A DNA stretch of 64,000 nt from Sphingobacterium thalpophilum (GCF_901482695.1 NZ_LR590484.1:1550001-1614000); one strand, 5' to 3'; shown: positions 15,840 through 25,106, counted from the stretch's first letter. The notes: a model not told the origin generated them from the sequence alone. Numbers and translations are program-made.

Positions 15840-18800
15840 ATGAAAAGAAGTATGCTAATACTAGTGAGTTTACTGAGTACGTATGGTGTCGCCCTGGCCC
15901 AAAAAATCGTTACCGGTAAAGTCACTACGACAGATGGGTCGGCATTAGGCGGTGTAACAGTTCTCGAAAAAGGCAAAAACACGCAGTCCATCACCAACAA
16001 CAGTGGAACGTACAAAATCACCGTACAAGAAGATGCCACATTAATCTTTAGACATGTTGGTTATAACCAAATCGAAAAAGCGCTCATGGGGCAGTCGGTA
16101 ATCAACATCAGCCTATCCGAAAACAGTTCGTCCCTCGACGAAGTGGTAGTCACCGCTTTCGGAGTCAAACGTGATCGAAAAACCCTCGGATACTCCACTC
16201 CTATCGTTGCCGGATCAGATGTATCCGAAACCCAACGCGAATCGTTTTTCCAAGGTCTCCAAGGCCGTGTGCCGGGCCTTTCAATCAATAGTACAAGCGG
16301 TATGCCAGGTGCATCGGCACAGATTGTACTGCGCGGCTTTGCCTCCATCTCTGGCGACAACAATGCCCTTATCGTTGTCGATGGCGTACCCATCAACAAC
16401 TCCACACTGAATGAAAATGACCTGGCTAGCAATGGAGCAAATCGAGATCTCGATTACTCCAATCGGGCAATGGATATCAATCCAGACGATATCGAAACCT
16501 ATACCATCCTGAAAGGCCCCGAGGCGACAGCCCAATTCGGCAGCCAAGGTGCAGGCGGAGCCATTCTCATAACAACCAAGAAAGGAAAAGCCGGTAAATT
16601 TACCGTCAACTATTCGCTTTCAGGACGCGTTGAAACGGTCAATAAATACCCCGAGCGGCAATATGTTTATGCACAGGGAACCAATGGTGTATACGCCGCT
16701 AATTCGGTCTATTCAATGGGACCAAAATATGCAGAAGGAGTCACGCTCTACAAAGACAATGTCAACAACTTCTTCCGCACCGGATATAATCAAAAGCATA
16801 ATCTTTCTTTCGAAGGCGGATCAGAAAAAGTGACTTACCGCTGGTCCAATGAATACAGCAACAATACTGGTATCGTCCCCAATACCAGCTATAAGCGCTT
16901 TTCGACCCGCCTCAATGGAACAGCCAAATTTAACGACAAACTCGAATTTAACACCTCTTTCAACTATATCAATTCACAAAACGATAAAGTCCGTAAAGGC
17001 AATACAGGCTACCTGATTACCCTGATGCGCTTCAACCCGCTGTTTGATGTGAGGGACTGGATCGATGAAAAAGGGAATCGTGTACTCCACAGCACCGATA
17101 TTTACAATGAGCTGGATAATCCCTTTTGGGATGTATACCGCAACACCGCCAATGATGATGTAAACCGCCTCCTTGCCACTTCCAACATTACCTATCGTGC
17201 TACGAACTGGCTAAGCCTCAACGGGATCATCGGCATCGACTTTGCCAACACACAGGGGCAAAGCGTTTACCATCCTCAATCCTACTCCGGATCAGGGTCT
17301 TCGACCAATGTACGCAATGGCTCCATGAATGAGTATCAAGTCAATGCACGCGTGCTCTCGGGATCATTTATGGCGACGGCCAATACAAAAATCGGGCGCG
17401 ACATTAGTTTTAGAGCAAACTTGGGAACAGAATTTAAAGACTACAATACCCTTACTAACTCCCAATATGGCGAGGACTTTTACGATCCCAACTTTTACAG
17501 CATCAACAATACCTTTCCGAGCACGCGCCTGGCGCGATCTGTTGCCAATAACTTTCGTACAGTCGGATTTTTGGCACAGGCCGGATTTGGATATCTTGAC
17601 AACCTCCTGTACCTCAATTTAACAGGTCGATTGGATGCAGCCTCCCGCATGATGCCCAACAATCCCTATTTTGGCTACCCATCGGCATCCTTGGCCTTTA
17701 ATTTTTCAGACCTGTCTTTCTTCAAAAATAAAGTACAATGGCTCAGCGACGGAAAATACCGCATCTCTGTAGGAACGACCGGAAAAGCACCCTTCAAAAG
17801 CTACTATACCCTATCCAATCTGGAGCCCAAGCTCTCAACAGGAGGCGGATTTGCTTACGGAGTGAACGGCGGTAACCCCGACCTGAAAGCCGAAAAAACC
17901 CGCGATTTTGAAACAGGACTCGAATTTGGCTTTTTTAAACGCCGCCTCACATTTGATTTCAGCTATTTTAATCGATTAAGCACAGGACAGATCATTCTGC
18001 CAAGATTGAGCTATGGCTCAGGCTTTGTACTACGGATGATGAACGGCGGCGAAGTCAAAACCTATGGTACCGAATTGCAAGTCAACGTCAACCCGATCAA
18101 AAAAAACGATTTCAGCTGGGATATGACCTTCAATTTTACCCAATACAAAGGAAAAGTACTATCGCTTGCTGAAGAATTGCCCGAACTCTATGATTCAGAC
18201 ACCTGGGTACTTAGTGGCGTACGGTCTTCCGTGATGCCAGGCTATAGTATGGGTACCCTAACAGGTACGCAGTTTAAAAGAAACGAGCGTGGAGACATTT
18301 TGATCAATCCACAAACAGGCTTACCCATTGCGGGCACCGATAAGTATTATCCGATAGGCGACCGCATTCCCGACTATACACTTGGAATTGTCAACAAGTT
18401 CAATTACAAAAACTTTTACCTAACGTTTTTATGGGATCTCCGCAAAGGTGGCGATGTGCTCAACGGGCTAGATTATAGACTCTATACCTATGGGCAGTCT
18501 GTGAAAACATTAAATCGGGAAGACCCGCGGGTAATTCAGGGCGTATTGGAAGACGGGCTTGAAAACACGGCCAATCCAACAGTAAACCACATTGCAGTAA
18601 CACCATATTCCGCATCCGCCTACTATATGACCAATATCGAACCGCAGATGTTTATCGAGAAAAACATTTATGCATTTAGGCTTCGGGATGTAACTCTTCG
18701 CTATGCCCTACCCAAACATCTGACACAGCGCATCTCGTCACAAGCCGCACTCAGCGTATTTTTTACAGCCACCGATCTCTTCCTGTTCACCAATTACACA

Positions 18801-18923
18801 GGGCTGGATCCCGAAAGTAATAGCAATACAGCAGGACTAGGCGGTATCGGCGGATACGGAATCGATTACGGGAATATGGCTAAACCCAGAGGTTTCAATT
18901 TTGGTTTAAACATGAGATTTTAG
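15840..18923 (+). CDS. SusC/RagA-like TonB-dependent transporter
   Basis: 1027 residues. Signal peptide (MKRSMLILVSLLSTYGVALAQ), carboxypeptidase-regulatory-like domain (KIVTGKVTTTDGSALGGVTVLEKG), plug domain (VVVTAFGVKRDRKTLGYS...LQGRVPGLSI...IVLRGFASISG...LIVVDGVPINN...DDIETYTILKGPEATAQFG...AILITTKKG) and a TonB barrel ending in the aromatic FNFGLNMRF. It imports the ligand presented by the SusD gene 13 nt downstream. First gene of a four-gene operon that ends in a phosphodiester glycosidase, so a phosphodiester-linked glycan or its fragment is a plausible substrate. Confidence 0.95.
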   Translation: MKRSMLILVSLLSTYGVALAQKIVTGKVTTTDGSALGGVTVLEKGKNTQSITNNSGTYKITVQEDATLIFRHVGYNQIEKALMGQSVINISLSENSSSLDEVVVTAFGVKRDRKTLGYSTPIVAGSDVSETQRESFFQGLQGRVPGLSINSTSGMPGASAQIVLRGFASISGDNNALIVVDGVPINNSTLNENDLASNGANRDLDYSNRAMDINPDDIETYTILKGPEATAQFGSQGAGGAILITTKKGKAGKFTVNYSLSGRVETVNKYPERQYVYAQGTNGVYAANSVYSMGPKYAEGVTLYKDNVNNFFRTGYNQKHNLSFEGGSEKVTYRWSNEYSNNTGIVPNTSYKRFSTRLNGTAKFNDKLEFNTSFNYINSQNDKVRKGNTGYLITLMRFNPLFDVRDWIDEKGNRVLHSTDIYNELDNPFWDVYRNTANDDVNRLLATSNITYRATNWLSLNGIIGIDFANTQGQSVYHPQSYSGSGSSTNVRNGSMNEYQVNARVLSGSFMATANTKIGRDISFRANLGTEFKDYNTLTNSQYGEDFYDPNFYSINNTFPSTRLARSVANNFRTVGFLAQAGFGYLDNLLYLNLTGRLDAASRMMPNNPYFGYPSASLAFNFSDLSFFKNKVQWLSDGKYRISVGTTGKAPFKSYYTLSNLEPKLSTGGGFAYGVNGGNPDLKAEKTRDFETGLEFGFFKRRLTFDFSYFNRLSTGQIILPRLSYGSGFVLRMMNGGEVKTYGTELQVNVNPIKKNDFSWDMTFNFTQYKGKVLSLAEELPELYDSDTWVLSGVRSSVMPGYSMGTLTGTQFKRNERGDILINPQTGLPIAGTDKYYPIGDRIPDYTLGIVNKFNYKNFYLTFLWDLRKGGDVLNGLDYRLYTYGQSVKTLNREDPRVIQGVLEDGLENTANPTVNHIAVTPYSASAYYMTNIEPQMFIEKNIYAFRLRDVTLRYALPKHLTQRISSQAALSVFFTATDLFLFTNYTGLDPESNSNTAGLGGIGGYGIDYGNMAKPRGFNFGLNMRF

Positions 18924-18935
18924 GAGGAATACACC

Positions 18936-20501
18936 ATGAGAACAACGCTTTATATACTTATTTTCTTAGTCCTCACCGGATTAAGCAGTTGTAAAAAATA
19001 CCTGGACATCAATGAAAACCCGTCCAACCCACAGCTTGTAAAAGCCGAATTGCTTTTAGCACCCATTATCTATCAAATGGCCAATGGTTATGCCAATGAC
19101 CAACGTCAGATGAACAAGTTCAATCAGACCATCCTTGGCGCCAGCACCGATGAGTCCTCCCGAATCTGGGAGCGGCATGGATTTCCACAGCAAAGTGATG
19201 TTGGCGGTGTGATGTGGCGTATGGTCTATTTTGATCACGGACTAAACCTGCAGTTGATGATCAATGACGCCATAGCCAATCAGAAATATGAATATGCCGC
19301 AATCGGCTATGCCGTAAAAGCCTGGGGCTATCAGATGCTGACCGACTATCACGGCCCCATTATTCTCGATGAGGCCTTGCGTACGCAACAGTTATCTTTC
19401 AGATACAATGACCAACCAGAAGTGTATGCTAAAGTACGCGTATGGTGTGATTCTGCATTATATTATCTAGATCAAAAAAGCCCCGTCGATTACAGCGCCA
19501 ACCTCAATTCAAAAAAGGGCGATAATCTCTTTCGGGGCAATATGGACCGCTGGCGCAAATTTGTCTACGGCCTAAAAGCACTTCAGTACATTCACTTGGT
19601 TAATAAACCCGATTTTAAGGAAAAGTATGCCGACTCGATTGCCTATTTTGTGGACCGCTCCTTTGATTCACCATCCGATGATGCAGGCGTTAAATTTGAC
19701 GGCGACAAATCCGAAACAGCAAATGTGGTAAGCTCAAAATTCGGCCTTTATACCACATCCTATTACAACAGAGCCGGTAAGCCTATTGTGCGCTACCTAA
19801 CCGGGGGATTGCGGGGCGAACCTATTGAAAATCCAAAAATATCGACAGACCCTCGTCTATCGCGTATGTTGATGATCAATAATCCTGTTGACAGTATTTA
19901 CGTCGGTGGTGAGCCCAATGTATCCAATACCACCGTTCCAAATATCCTAGGCGACGTCAGTAGCGGTGTAGGCAAATTCATCTTTAGAGACGCCGCAGAT
20001 TTTCCATTGATGACCTATGCGCAGCTGCAACTGGTCAAGGCCGAGGCCCTCTTTATCAAAGGCGACGCAGCAAAGGCCTATGAGGCCTATATCAAAGGTA
20101 TCTATGCCCACATGAACTTCGTCAATAAGTACATCAATACAACCAATGAAAAATCCATTACTGCTGTTGAAATAGATAATTACATCAAGGGAGGAGAAAT
20201 ACCGCTATCAGCTGCTGATCTAACCCTAGCCGACATTATGGGACAAAAGTATATTGTGCAATGGGGCTGGGGAGGTCTCGAACAATGGTGTGATTTAAGA
20301 AAATATCATTATAACACGGAAATATTCAAGCAGTTTATTCCATTGGCCGGCAGCCAGCTGACTTACAATGATTATTGCTATCGCGTTAGACCACGCTACA
20401 ATTCGGAGTACGTATGGAATGCTTCAGAGCTAGAACGATGGGGCGGATTAGAGCCGGAGTACGTGATTAAGCCAACCTGGTTTGTTACAACAACTTATTA
20501 A
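18936..20501 (+). CDS. SusD-like outer-membrane lipoprotein (SusD_2 type)
   Basis: 521 residues. Lipoprotein signal with Cys in TGLSSCKKYLDINENPSNP, the usual start of SusD-like proteins, then the helical scaffold (YEYAAIGYAVKAWGYQMLTDYHGPI; LMTYAQLQLVKAEALFIKGDAAKAYEAYIKGI) and the C-terminal QKYIVQWGWGGLEQWCDLRKYHYN block typical of the SusD_2 subgroup. A GGAGGAAT stretch precedes the ATG, unusually clear for this phylum. It forms the ligand-binding lid of the preceding SusC. Confidence 0.92.
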   Translation: MRTTLYILIFLVLTGLSSCKKYLDINENPSNPQLVKAELLLAPIIYQMANGYANDQRQMNKFNQTILGASTDESSRIWERHGFPQQSDVGGVMWRMVYFDHGLNLQLMINDAIANQKYEYAAIGYAVKAWGYQMLTDYHGPIILDEALRTQQLSFRYNDQPEVYAKVRVWCDSALYYLDQKSPVDYSANLNSKKGDNLFRGNMDRWRKFVYGLKALQYIHLVNKPDFKEKYADSIAYFVDRSFDSPSDDAGVKFDGDKSETANVVSSKFGLYTTSYYNRAGKPIVRYLTGGLRGEPIENPKISTDPRLSRMLMINNPVDSIYVGGEPNVSNTTVPNILGDVSSGVGKFIFRDAADFPLMTYAQLQLVKAEALFIKGDAAKAYEAYIKGIYAHMNFVNKYINTTNEKSITAVEIDNYIKGGEIPLSAADLTLADIMGQKYIVQWGWGGLEQWCDLRKYHYNTEIFKQFIPLAGSQLTYNDYCYRVRPRYNSEYVWNASELERWGGLEPEYVIKPTWFVTTTY

Positions 20502-20519
20502 CGTATTAAAGGAAACATT

Positions 20520-21332
20520 ATGAAGATATTCAAAAACTTAGCATTTCTAGCTTTAGGTGTCTTTGGCCTATATTCATGCGAGAAATCCATTCAGGACTTT
20601 GGAAAAGTAGATTTCCTTGGCGCCGATGATGTCATCGTGAAAATCAATATGGCATCGATATATCCCGATGACCGCTATATGTATGTCAAATTTGACGATC
20701 AGCGCGTTACTTCACTCATTCGGGGACGCGAGCCCTTTCCCGGCGGCGGGTATAATACCCGCGGAGATTCACGGCCTGATTTTTTAAAATGGAAAGCCGG
20801 CAACGTAAAGGTACAAGTTGCCCTTCCACATAAAACCGACGATGGACGCGACTCCATTATCTTGGCCGAATCATCCGTTAACCTGAGCGCAGGCAAGCGC
20901 TATACCATTCATATTACCGATACGGCGCAGAACACAAAAATGATCCTCAATGAAGAAGACCTCACACGGCCCGACAGTACACAAGCAAGGTATCACTTTA
21001 CCAATCTGATGCCCAATGTACCATCAATAGACCTGTACTATGGTGCTGCGGCCACTGGGAGCGCAGATGCCATCGCCGTACAAGACTCACTTGTCGCCAA
21101 GGACATTAAATACCTGGAAACAAGTCCATATTTCCAGCTCAACCGCATTGCCACCCGTACCTGGAAGATCCGCAAGGCGGGCTCTCCGGTAACAAATGGC
21201 ACTGTAATCGCCTCCTACAGCAATGCCGGAGCCATCCTGGACCGCAGGTCATATGTCATTTATGCTTTGGGCTATGATGGATTTACCAGCACCATCATGA
21301 AGCCTTATGTTTCATTTTTCTTAGTTCGATAG
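20520..21332 (+). CDS. DUF4397-type surface lipoprotein
   Basis: 270 residues. Lipoprotein signal (MKIFKNLAFLALGVFGLYSCEKS). Two related beta-rich parts: the first with VIVKINMASIYPDD and the second with YHFTNLMPNVPSIDLYYGAAATG...DSLVAKDIKYLETSPYFQL, the pattern of DUF4397 domains (NAS-P...DLY...). It is the third gene of the susCD operon, 18 nt after susD and 2 nt before the glycosidase gene. Such proteins are thought to be cell-surface glycan- or ligand-binding accessories; the ligand is unknown. Confidence 0.85.
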   Translation: MKIFKNLAFLALGVFGLYSCEKSIQDFGKVDFLGADDVIVKINMASIYPDDRYMYVKFDDQRVTSLIRGREPFPGGGYNTRGDSRPDFLKWKAGNVKVQVALPHKTDDGRDSIILAESSVNLSAGKRYTIHITDTAQNTKMILNEEDLTRPDSTQARYHFTNLMPNVPSIDLYYGAAATGSADAIAVQDSLVAKDIKYLETSPYFQLNRIATRTWKIRKAGSPVTNGTVIASYSNAGAILDRRSYVIYALGYDGFTSTIMKPYVSFFLVR

Positions 21333-21334
21333 AT

Positions 21335-22327
21335 ATGAAAAGAAAAACAATATTAAGAAATGTCCTTTTGTACATCACGTGCATCAGCATGCTATATTCC
21401 TGCAAGCAAAGGGATGATTATCCCAGCTTTGACGATAAAGAGATAGTAACTCCGCCCACCGATATTATTCCAGAAGACAAGGAAATAGAGCCCATCACCA
21501 AGCAGCTCATGGCGCAGACCGACCTCATCAAAACATTTCTAGTCGATTCATCCGTTACCCTAACCAATGGACTTGTACGAACCCATATTCGCTACCAGAA
21601 CAAGCTCGATCAACGCGTGAGCCTTCAACTGCTCACTGTAGATCTTTCATCAAAAGCGGTTTTTCCTTCAATCATGAGTGCATTTGATGATTACCTATAT
21701 GTGAGCCAGCCGATAGGTGATATGGCCAAGTACTGCGAACCACGCGCAGGCGGCGAGATCCTCGCAGCAACAAATGCGGCGTTATCGTCCACTTATTCCT
21801 ACATTAAAAACGGGCGGCAGATCAATGTATCCACGAGCAATATAAAGACCAAAGAGAAGACCAGACCTTTCTTTGCGATATACAAGGATGGCACGCCTTA
21901 CATAGGCAATTGTGCCGATACCACCAAGTTTACCTTTGAGCCTTATGATCTGAATCAATTTAGCGGGCTGGTATCCGGCACCAATTGGGTCCGATATCGA
22001 GGATATAGCGTTTTAACAACCTCCGAGGTTGTTCAAGCAGTTACAGCCATCGGCCTATCGACAGATAAAAAAACGATGTATGCCTTAGTTGTCGACGGAG
22101 GCGACACCAATTTTTCAGTAGGCATCAGTTTAAATGATGTTGCCGTCTTGATGGGAGCCTTAGGCAGTTACGATGCATTTGTATTGAACGGCGGTTCCAC
22201 CAGCGTGATGGTCCAAAAGACCAATACAGGAAACCAATTTAATCCCGTGGTCTGGAACACCGTATCCAAGCCATTAACGGCAGGCGGATCTGCAAGCATC
22301 AGCGGTATCGCATTTGTGAAGCGATAA
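21335..22327 (+). CDS. phosphodiester glycosidase (NAGPA-type) lipoprotein
   Basis: 330 residues. Lipoprotein signal with Cys in ISMLYSCKQ. The NAGPA domain (DUF2233) fills residues about 90-330: VDLSSKAVFPSIMSAFDD, AGGEILAATNAALSS, RPFFAIYKDGTPYIG, then the active-site-like region ALVVDGGDTNFSVGISLNDVAVLMGALGSYDAFVLNGGSTSVMV split over two strands. The family includes the mammalian enzyme that removes GlcNAc from mannose-6-phosphate and bacterial phosphodiester glycosidases. Here it likely frees a sugar from a sugar-1-phosphodiester at the cell surface for SusCD uptake. A strong terminator follows. Confidence 0.88.
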   Translation: MKRKTILRNVLLYITCISMLYSCKQRDDYPSFDDKEIVTPPTDIIPEDKEIEPITKQLMAQTDLIKTFLVDSSVTLTNGLVRTHIRYQNKLDQRVSLQLLTVDLSSKAVFPSIMSAFDDYLYVSQPIGDMAKYCEPRAGGEILAATNAALSSTYSYIKNGRQINVSTSNIKTKEKTRPFFAIYKDGTPYIGNCADTTKFTFEPYDLNQFSGLVSGTNWVRYRGYSVLTTSEVVQAVTAIGLSTDKKTMYALVVDGGDTNFSVGISLNDVAVLMGALGSYDAFVLNGGSTSVMVQKTNTGNQFNPVVWNTVSKPLTAGGSASISGIAFVKR

Positions 22328-22332
22328 ATTAG

Positions 22333-22376
22333 AAAATCAGCTACTCAACAACGGATTTTGAGTAGCTGATTTTTTA
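22333..22376 (+). terminator. strong intrinsic terminator of the susCD-NAGPA operon
   Basis: A perfect 15-bp stem: AAAATCAGCTACTCA (22333-22347) pairs with TGAGTAGCTGATTTT (22359-22373), followed by further Ts. Because it is symmetric it can also stop the leftward gene ending at 22398. Confidence 0.9.
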
Positions 22377-22397
22377 AATTTAAATTTGTTTACGCTG

Positions 22398-22853
22398 TTA
22401 TTTCATCTTGCTTGCAGCTAAGCAAAACACGATTATTTCGCCCAAGAAACAACACAACCACAAAGGTAAAAAAGCCAAATACCAGTAACATTTTCTTTTC
22501 CCCGAGCCATGTGCATCAGACCAGAGTAAAACACTTCTTACAGCTACAAAAATCGTTGTAAATAGATACCCTAAAATTGCCATCCCCATACCAAGCAAAA
22601 ACATATCATTGGAAATGTATTGTTGAAAATCGCCATTCCATGCATAACTGGTGATGGCAAATGCTGCGATAGAAGTGGAAATCATCACATAACAAATCAA
22701 TAGTCTATCCATCATCAACCATGGTCTAAAGGAATACCCGCTAGTAAACATTCGACCAAACCAATAAAAACTTACACTCAAGCTTAGCAATATATTGACC
22801 AAACTAGGCATAAACACTAAAAACAAAGTTAAACTTGTTGCGAAGACCATCAT
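22398..22853 (-). CDS. small integral membrane protein
   Basis: 151 residues from the ATG at 22853, which follows a full Shine-Dalgarno (AAAAGGAGGAA, rare in this phylum); the open frame extends to 22889. Four hydrophobic segments are visible (FATSLTLFLVFMPSLVNILL; LLICYVMISTSIAAFAI; FLLGMGMAILGYLFTTIFVA; YLAFLPLWLCCFLGEIIVF). No known motif. It is divergent from the small secreted protein and shares with it the palindrome at 22950-22973. Function unknown. Confidence 0.7.
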   Translation of the reverse strand: MMVFATSLTLFLVFMPSLVNILLSLSVSFYWFGRMFTSGYSFRPWLMMDRLLICYVMISTSIAAFAITSYAWNGDFQQYISNDMFLLGMGMAILGYLFTTIFVAVRSVLLWSDAHGSGKRKCYWYLAFLPLWLCCFLGEIIVFCLAASKMK

Positions 22854-22949
22854 TTCCTCCTTTTCATAGGTTAATCTGAAAAGCTCCAAAAGCTATCAAG
22901 TTGGAGTTTAAATTATTTAGGATAAAATTATTCAAAATCAAAATTTCAC

Positions 22950-22973
22950 AAAATACCCCAAACGCGGTATTTT
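22950..22973. promoter_or_regulatory. palindromic operator 1 (AAAATACC-N8-GGTATTTT)
   Basis: A perfect inverted repeat of two 8-bp arms separated by 8 nt. Its right end lies exactly 19 nt before the -7 box TAATTTTG (22993-23000) and so covers the -33 position. A nearly identical palindrome with the same spacing stands before the second LuxR gene. Confidence 0.8.
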
Positions 22974-22992
22974 ACCACGGAGTCTATCCCAC

Positions 22993-23000
22993 TAATTTTG
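22993..23000 (+). promoter_or_regulatory. -7 box of the small secreted protein gene
   Basis: TAATTTTG matches TAnnTTTG exactly; the -33 region (TTTT, 22970-22973) is the right arm of operator 1. Confidence 0.65.
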
Positions 23001-23037
23001 AAACAATATCTTAACGCAACATAATTATCTTAAAACT

Positions 23038-23247
23038 ATGAAAAAAGTAATTTTACTGGCAACCTGTTTCATCCTCACGTATTGTACTGTCCATGCGCAA
23101 TCTAAGCCTGGCAAAATTGAAACGCGCTGGGGTTCTTCTAAACACAGTTTTAATGTCGACATCGAGGAGTTTGAAGAACAGGAGGTACAGGTTAAAGAGA
23201 AAATAAAACTTAGTGGAAGCCGGGTGTTTTTAGCATTTCGATTTTAA
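23038..23247 (+). CDS. small secreted protein, 69 aa
   Basis: A clear signal peptide (MKKVILLATCFILTYCTVHAQ) precedes a 48-residue charged part rich in Glu and Lys (IEEFEEQEVQVKEKIKLSGS) that ends in VFLAFRF, an aromatic end like outer-membrane strands. No known family. It is a single-gene unit with an operator-bearing promoter and its own terminator, and a likely target of the adjacent PAS-LuxR regulators. Confidence 0.7.
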   Translation: MKKVILLATCFILTYCTVHAQSKPGKIETRWGSSKHSFNVDIEEFEEQEVQVKEKIKLSGSRVFLAFRF

Positions 23248-23317
23248 TCCTTCGACAGACAATCAAAATAGATTGGCATCTACTCCCGCAAAAAGCAATA
23301 TTGACGCAGCGCATTTA

Positions 23318-23354
23318 TCAAGGCAGCCTCCAGTTGAGGCTGCCTTGATTTTTT
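23318..23354 (+). terminator. intrinsic terminator
   Basis: A perfect 13-bp stem TCAAGGCAGCCTC / GAGGCTGCCTTGA with a CAGTT loop and a T6 tail. Confidence 0.9.
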
Positions 23355-23471
23355 ACACTAATTTACTTATTTTTAAGTCATCTTAGCCGTACCAAAAATC
23401 AGGGATACCCAGCCAGTATCCAAAAAATGTATTTCCCATATAGAAAATAAAATACATAACCAAATGAAAAG

Positions 23472-24239
23472 ATGAAAAAACAGCAACATCTCCTTGCCGA
23501 GCTCTGGGAAAGCTATCCCAATGCTATTGCCAGTCAGCAATTGGTTTCTAAAAACGTACCCTTTGGCAAATACCTAGCTGAGACGCTGGCGATAGGCCCG
23601 TTTTATTACTATGTCATCAATATTTCCGATTATACTATTCATGATATCCACGACAATCTACTTAAGTTACATGGAAGCCAATGCTACCCAACCACTGTAA
23701 AGGAGATTATCGATTATATTCATCCCGATGATAAGGATTTTGTTTATGAAGCAGAAAAAGCCACCTTATCAAAAATGGAAGAGATGGGCTTGGGAATCAT
23801 CGGCAAATTGTACCGTACATCATACTGCTTCCGCATGAAAATTGCATCTGGCCACTACCACCTTTTCCATCATCAAGGTATTCATCTGAGTCAAGATCAA
23901 GAAGGCCGCATTACCACGGCCCTTAATATTCATACAGATATAAACCACATAACAGCCGTTAACAATAAAATTGTTCTTGTAAAAGCATTAGGCGAGAGGA
24001 ATTACCATCAGTTGGCGCTCTCAACAGCGCATAACGAAGCTAAGCTCCCAAAATTTTCAAAACGTGAAATGGAAGTCCTCAATTTACTCGCTCAGGGACT
24101 TACAAGTATACAAATAGCCGAGAAATTATTTATTTCCCCTTTCACCGTACAAGTGCATCGAAAAAATCTACTCAAGAAAACGAAAACCTCCAGCAGTGGA
24201 TGCCTGATCAAAAAAAGTATTGAGTTTGGCCTATTATAA
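23472..24239 (+). CDS. PAS-LuxR-type transcriptional regulator (copy 1)
   Basis: 255 residues. The N-terminal part carries a PAS-like fold (YYYVINISDYTIHDIHDNLLKLHG; EIIDYIHPDDKDFVYEAEKA; FRMKIASGHYHLFHHQGI; TTALNIHTDINHI), and residues about 190-255 a LuxR-type HTH (FSKREMEVLNLLAQGLTSIQIAEKLFISPFTVQVHRKNLLKKT split over its helices). It lacks a receiver domain, so it probably responds to a ligand or redox state. The ATG is shared in position with its paralog 55 nt downstream. It may bind the palindromes at 22950 and 24238. Confidence 0.88.
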   Translation: MKKQQHLLAELWESYPNAIASQQLVSKNVPFGKYLAETLAIGPFYYYVINISDYTIHDIHDNLLKLHGSQCYPTTVKEIIDYIHPDDKDFVYEAEKATLSKMEEMGLGIIGKLYRTSYCFRMKIASGHYHLFHHQGIHLSQDQEGRITTALNIHTDINHITAVNNKIVLVKALGERNYHQLALSTAHNEAKLPKFSKREMEVLNLLAQGLTSIQIAEKLFISPFTVQVHRKNLLKKTKTSSSGCLIKKSIEFGLL

Positions 24240-24261
24240 AATACCCTAAATGGGGTATTTT
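24238..24261. promoter_or_regulatory. palindromic operator 2 (AAAATACC-N8-GGTATTTT)
   Basis: The same two 8-bp arms and the same 8-nt gap as operator 1, starting inside the stop codon of the first LuxR gene and ending 19 nt before the -7-like box TATTATTG (24281-24288). Confidence 0.8.
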
Positions 24262-24280
24262 ATCCACAATCTTGCTTTGT

Positions 24281-24288
24281 TATTATTG
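24281..24288 (+). promoter_or_regulatory. -7-like box of the second LuxR gene
   Basis: TATTATTG has one mismatch to TAnnTTTG. It lies only 5 nt before the ATG, so the transcript would have almost no leader. Confidence 0.5.
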
Positions 24289-24293
24289 TACTG

Positions 24294-25106
24294 ATGAGCA
24301 ACCAAGAACATAAACTGACACCCATTTGGGGAAAATATCCCGATATTTTCTCCTCCGATGATTCTGATATGGACGCAGCGGCAATACTCGATCTCATTTC
24401 AGAAATATTCCTTACGGGCGATTACTATTACTATCTTATCAATATCTGCACACAGAGCCTAAGTCACCAACATCCCAATATAATCCATATACACGGCCTC
24501 GAAATCGTACCTACAGGGCTTCAGGAAATTATCGATCTGATCCATCCCGATGATATTCCTTTTGTCCTCAGTGCCGAAGAAATCTGTTATGCTAAAATCA
24601 AAGAAATCGGAGTAGAGCATCTTAAATCCTTAAAATCATGTTATTGTTTCCGCATGCTTGTTTCCGATGGATCTTACAGACTATTTCATCATCAGCGCAT
24701 TACCCTTATTTCGGATAGCGAGAACAAAATGGTGAGCAGTCTCAATATTCATACAGATATCTCCCATTTGTCAGTGAAGAATAACTATATCGCCACGGTT
24801 ATGGGCATCAATGGACGTCATGATTTCTATCAAGTTGATCTAGCAGAGAAACTTGGAAAGAGTGACAGCAAATGCATCTTGACCAAACGAGAAATCGAAC
24901 TTCTTCCCTATATTGCTCAGGGAAAATCCAGTATCGAGATTGCCAAAGCGCTTAAGCTATCCCAATTAACTGTTCGGGTGCATCGAAAAAATATACTACG
25001 CAAAACCAATACATGCAACAGCAGCTCATTAATCAAACGATGTATAGAGCTTGGACTACTTTTCTATACCCAAATTATCGATATCGGACTGATTACCGTT
25101 CTTTAG
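24294..25106 (+). CDS. PAS-LuxR-type transcriptional regulator (copy 2)
   Basis: 270 residues, a paralog of the preceding gene along its whole length: PAS-like part (YYYLINICTQSLSHQHPNIIHIHG; EIIDLIHPDDIPFVLSAEE; FRMLVSDGSYRLFHHQRI; SSLNIHTDISHL) and LuxR HTH (LTKREIELLPYIAQGKSSIEIAKALKLSQLTVRVHRKNILRKT over helices). Its start aligns with copy 1, which supports ATG 24294 although the -7 box is 5 nt away (leaderless). Tandem duplication with divergence suggests two signals or an activator-repressor pair. Confidence 0.87.
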   Translation: MSNQEHKLTPIWGKYPDIFSSDDSDMDAAAILDLISEIFLTGDYYYYLINICTQSLSHQHPNIIHIHGLEIVPTGLQEIIDLIHPDDIPFVLSAEEICYAKIKEIGVEHLKSLKSCYCFRMLVSDGSYRLFHHQRITLISDSENKMVSSLNIHTDISHLSVKNNYIATVMGINGRHDFYQVDLAEKLGKSDSKCILTKREIELLPYIAQGKSSIEIAKALKLSQLTVRVHRKNILRKTNTCNSSSLIKRCIELGLLFYTQIIDIGLITVL

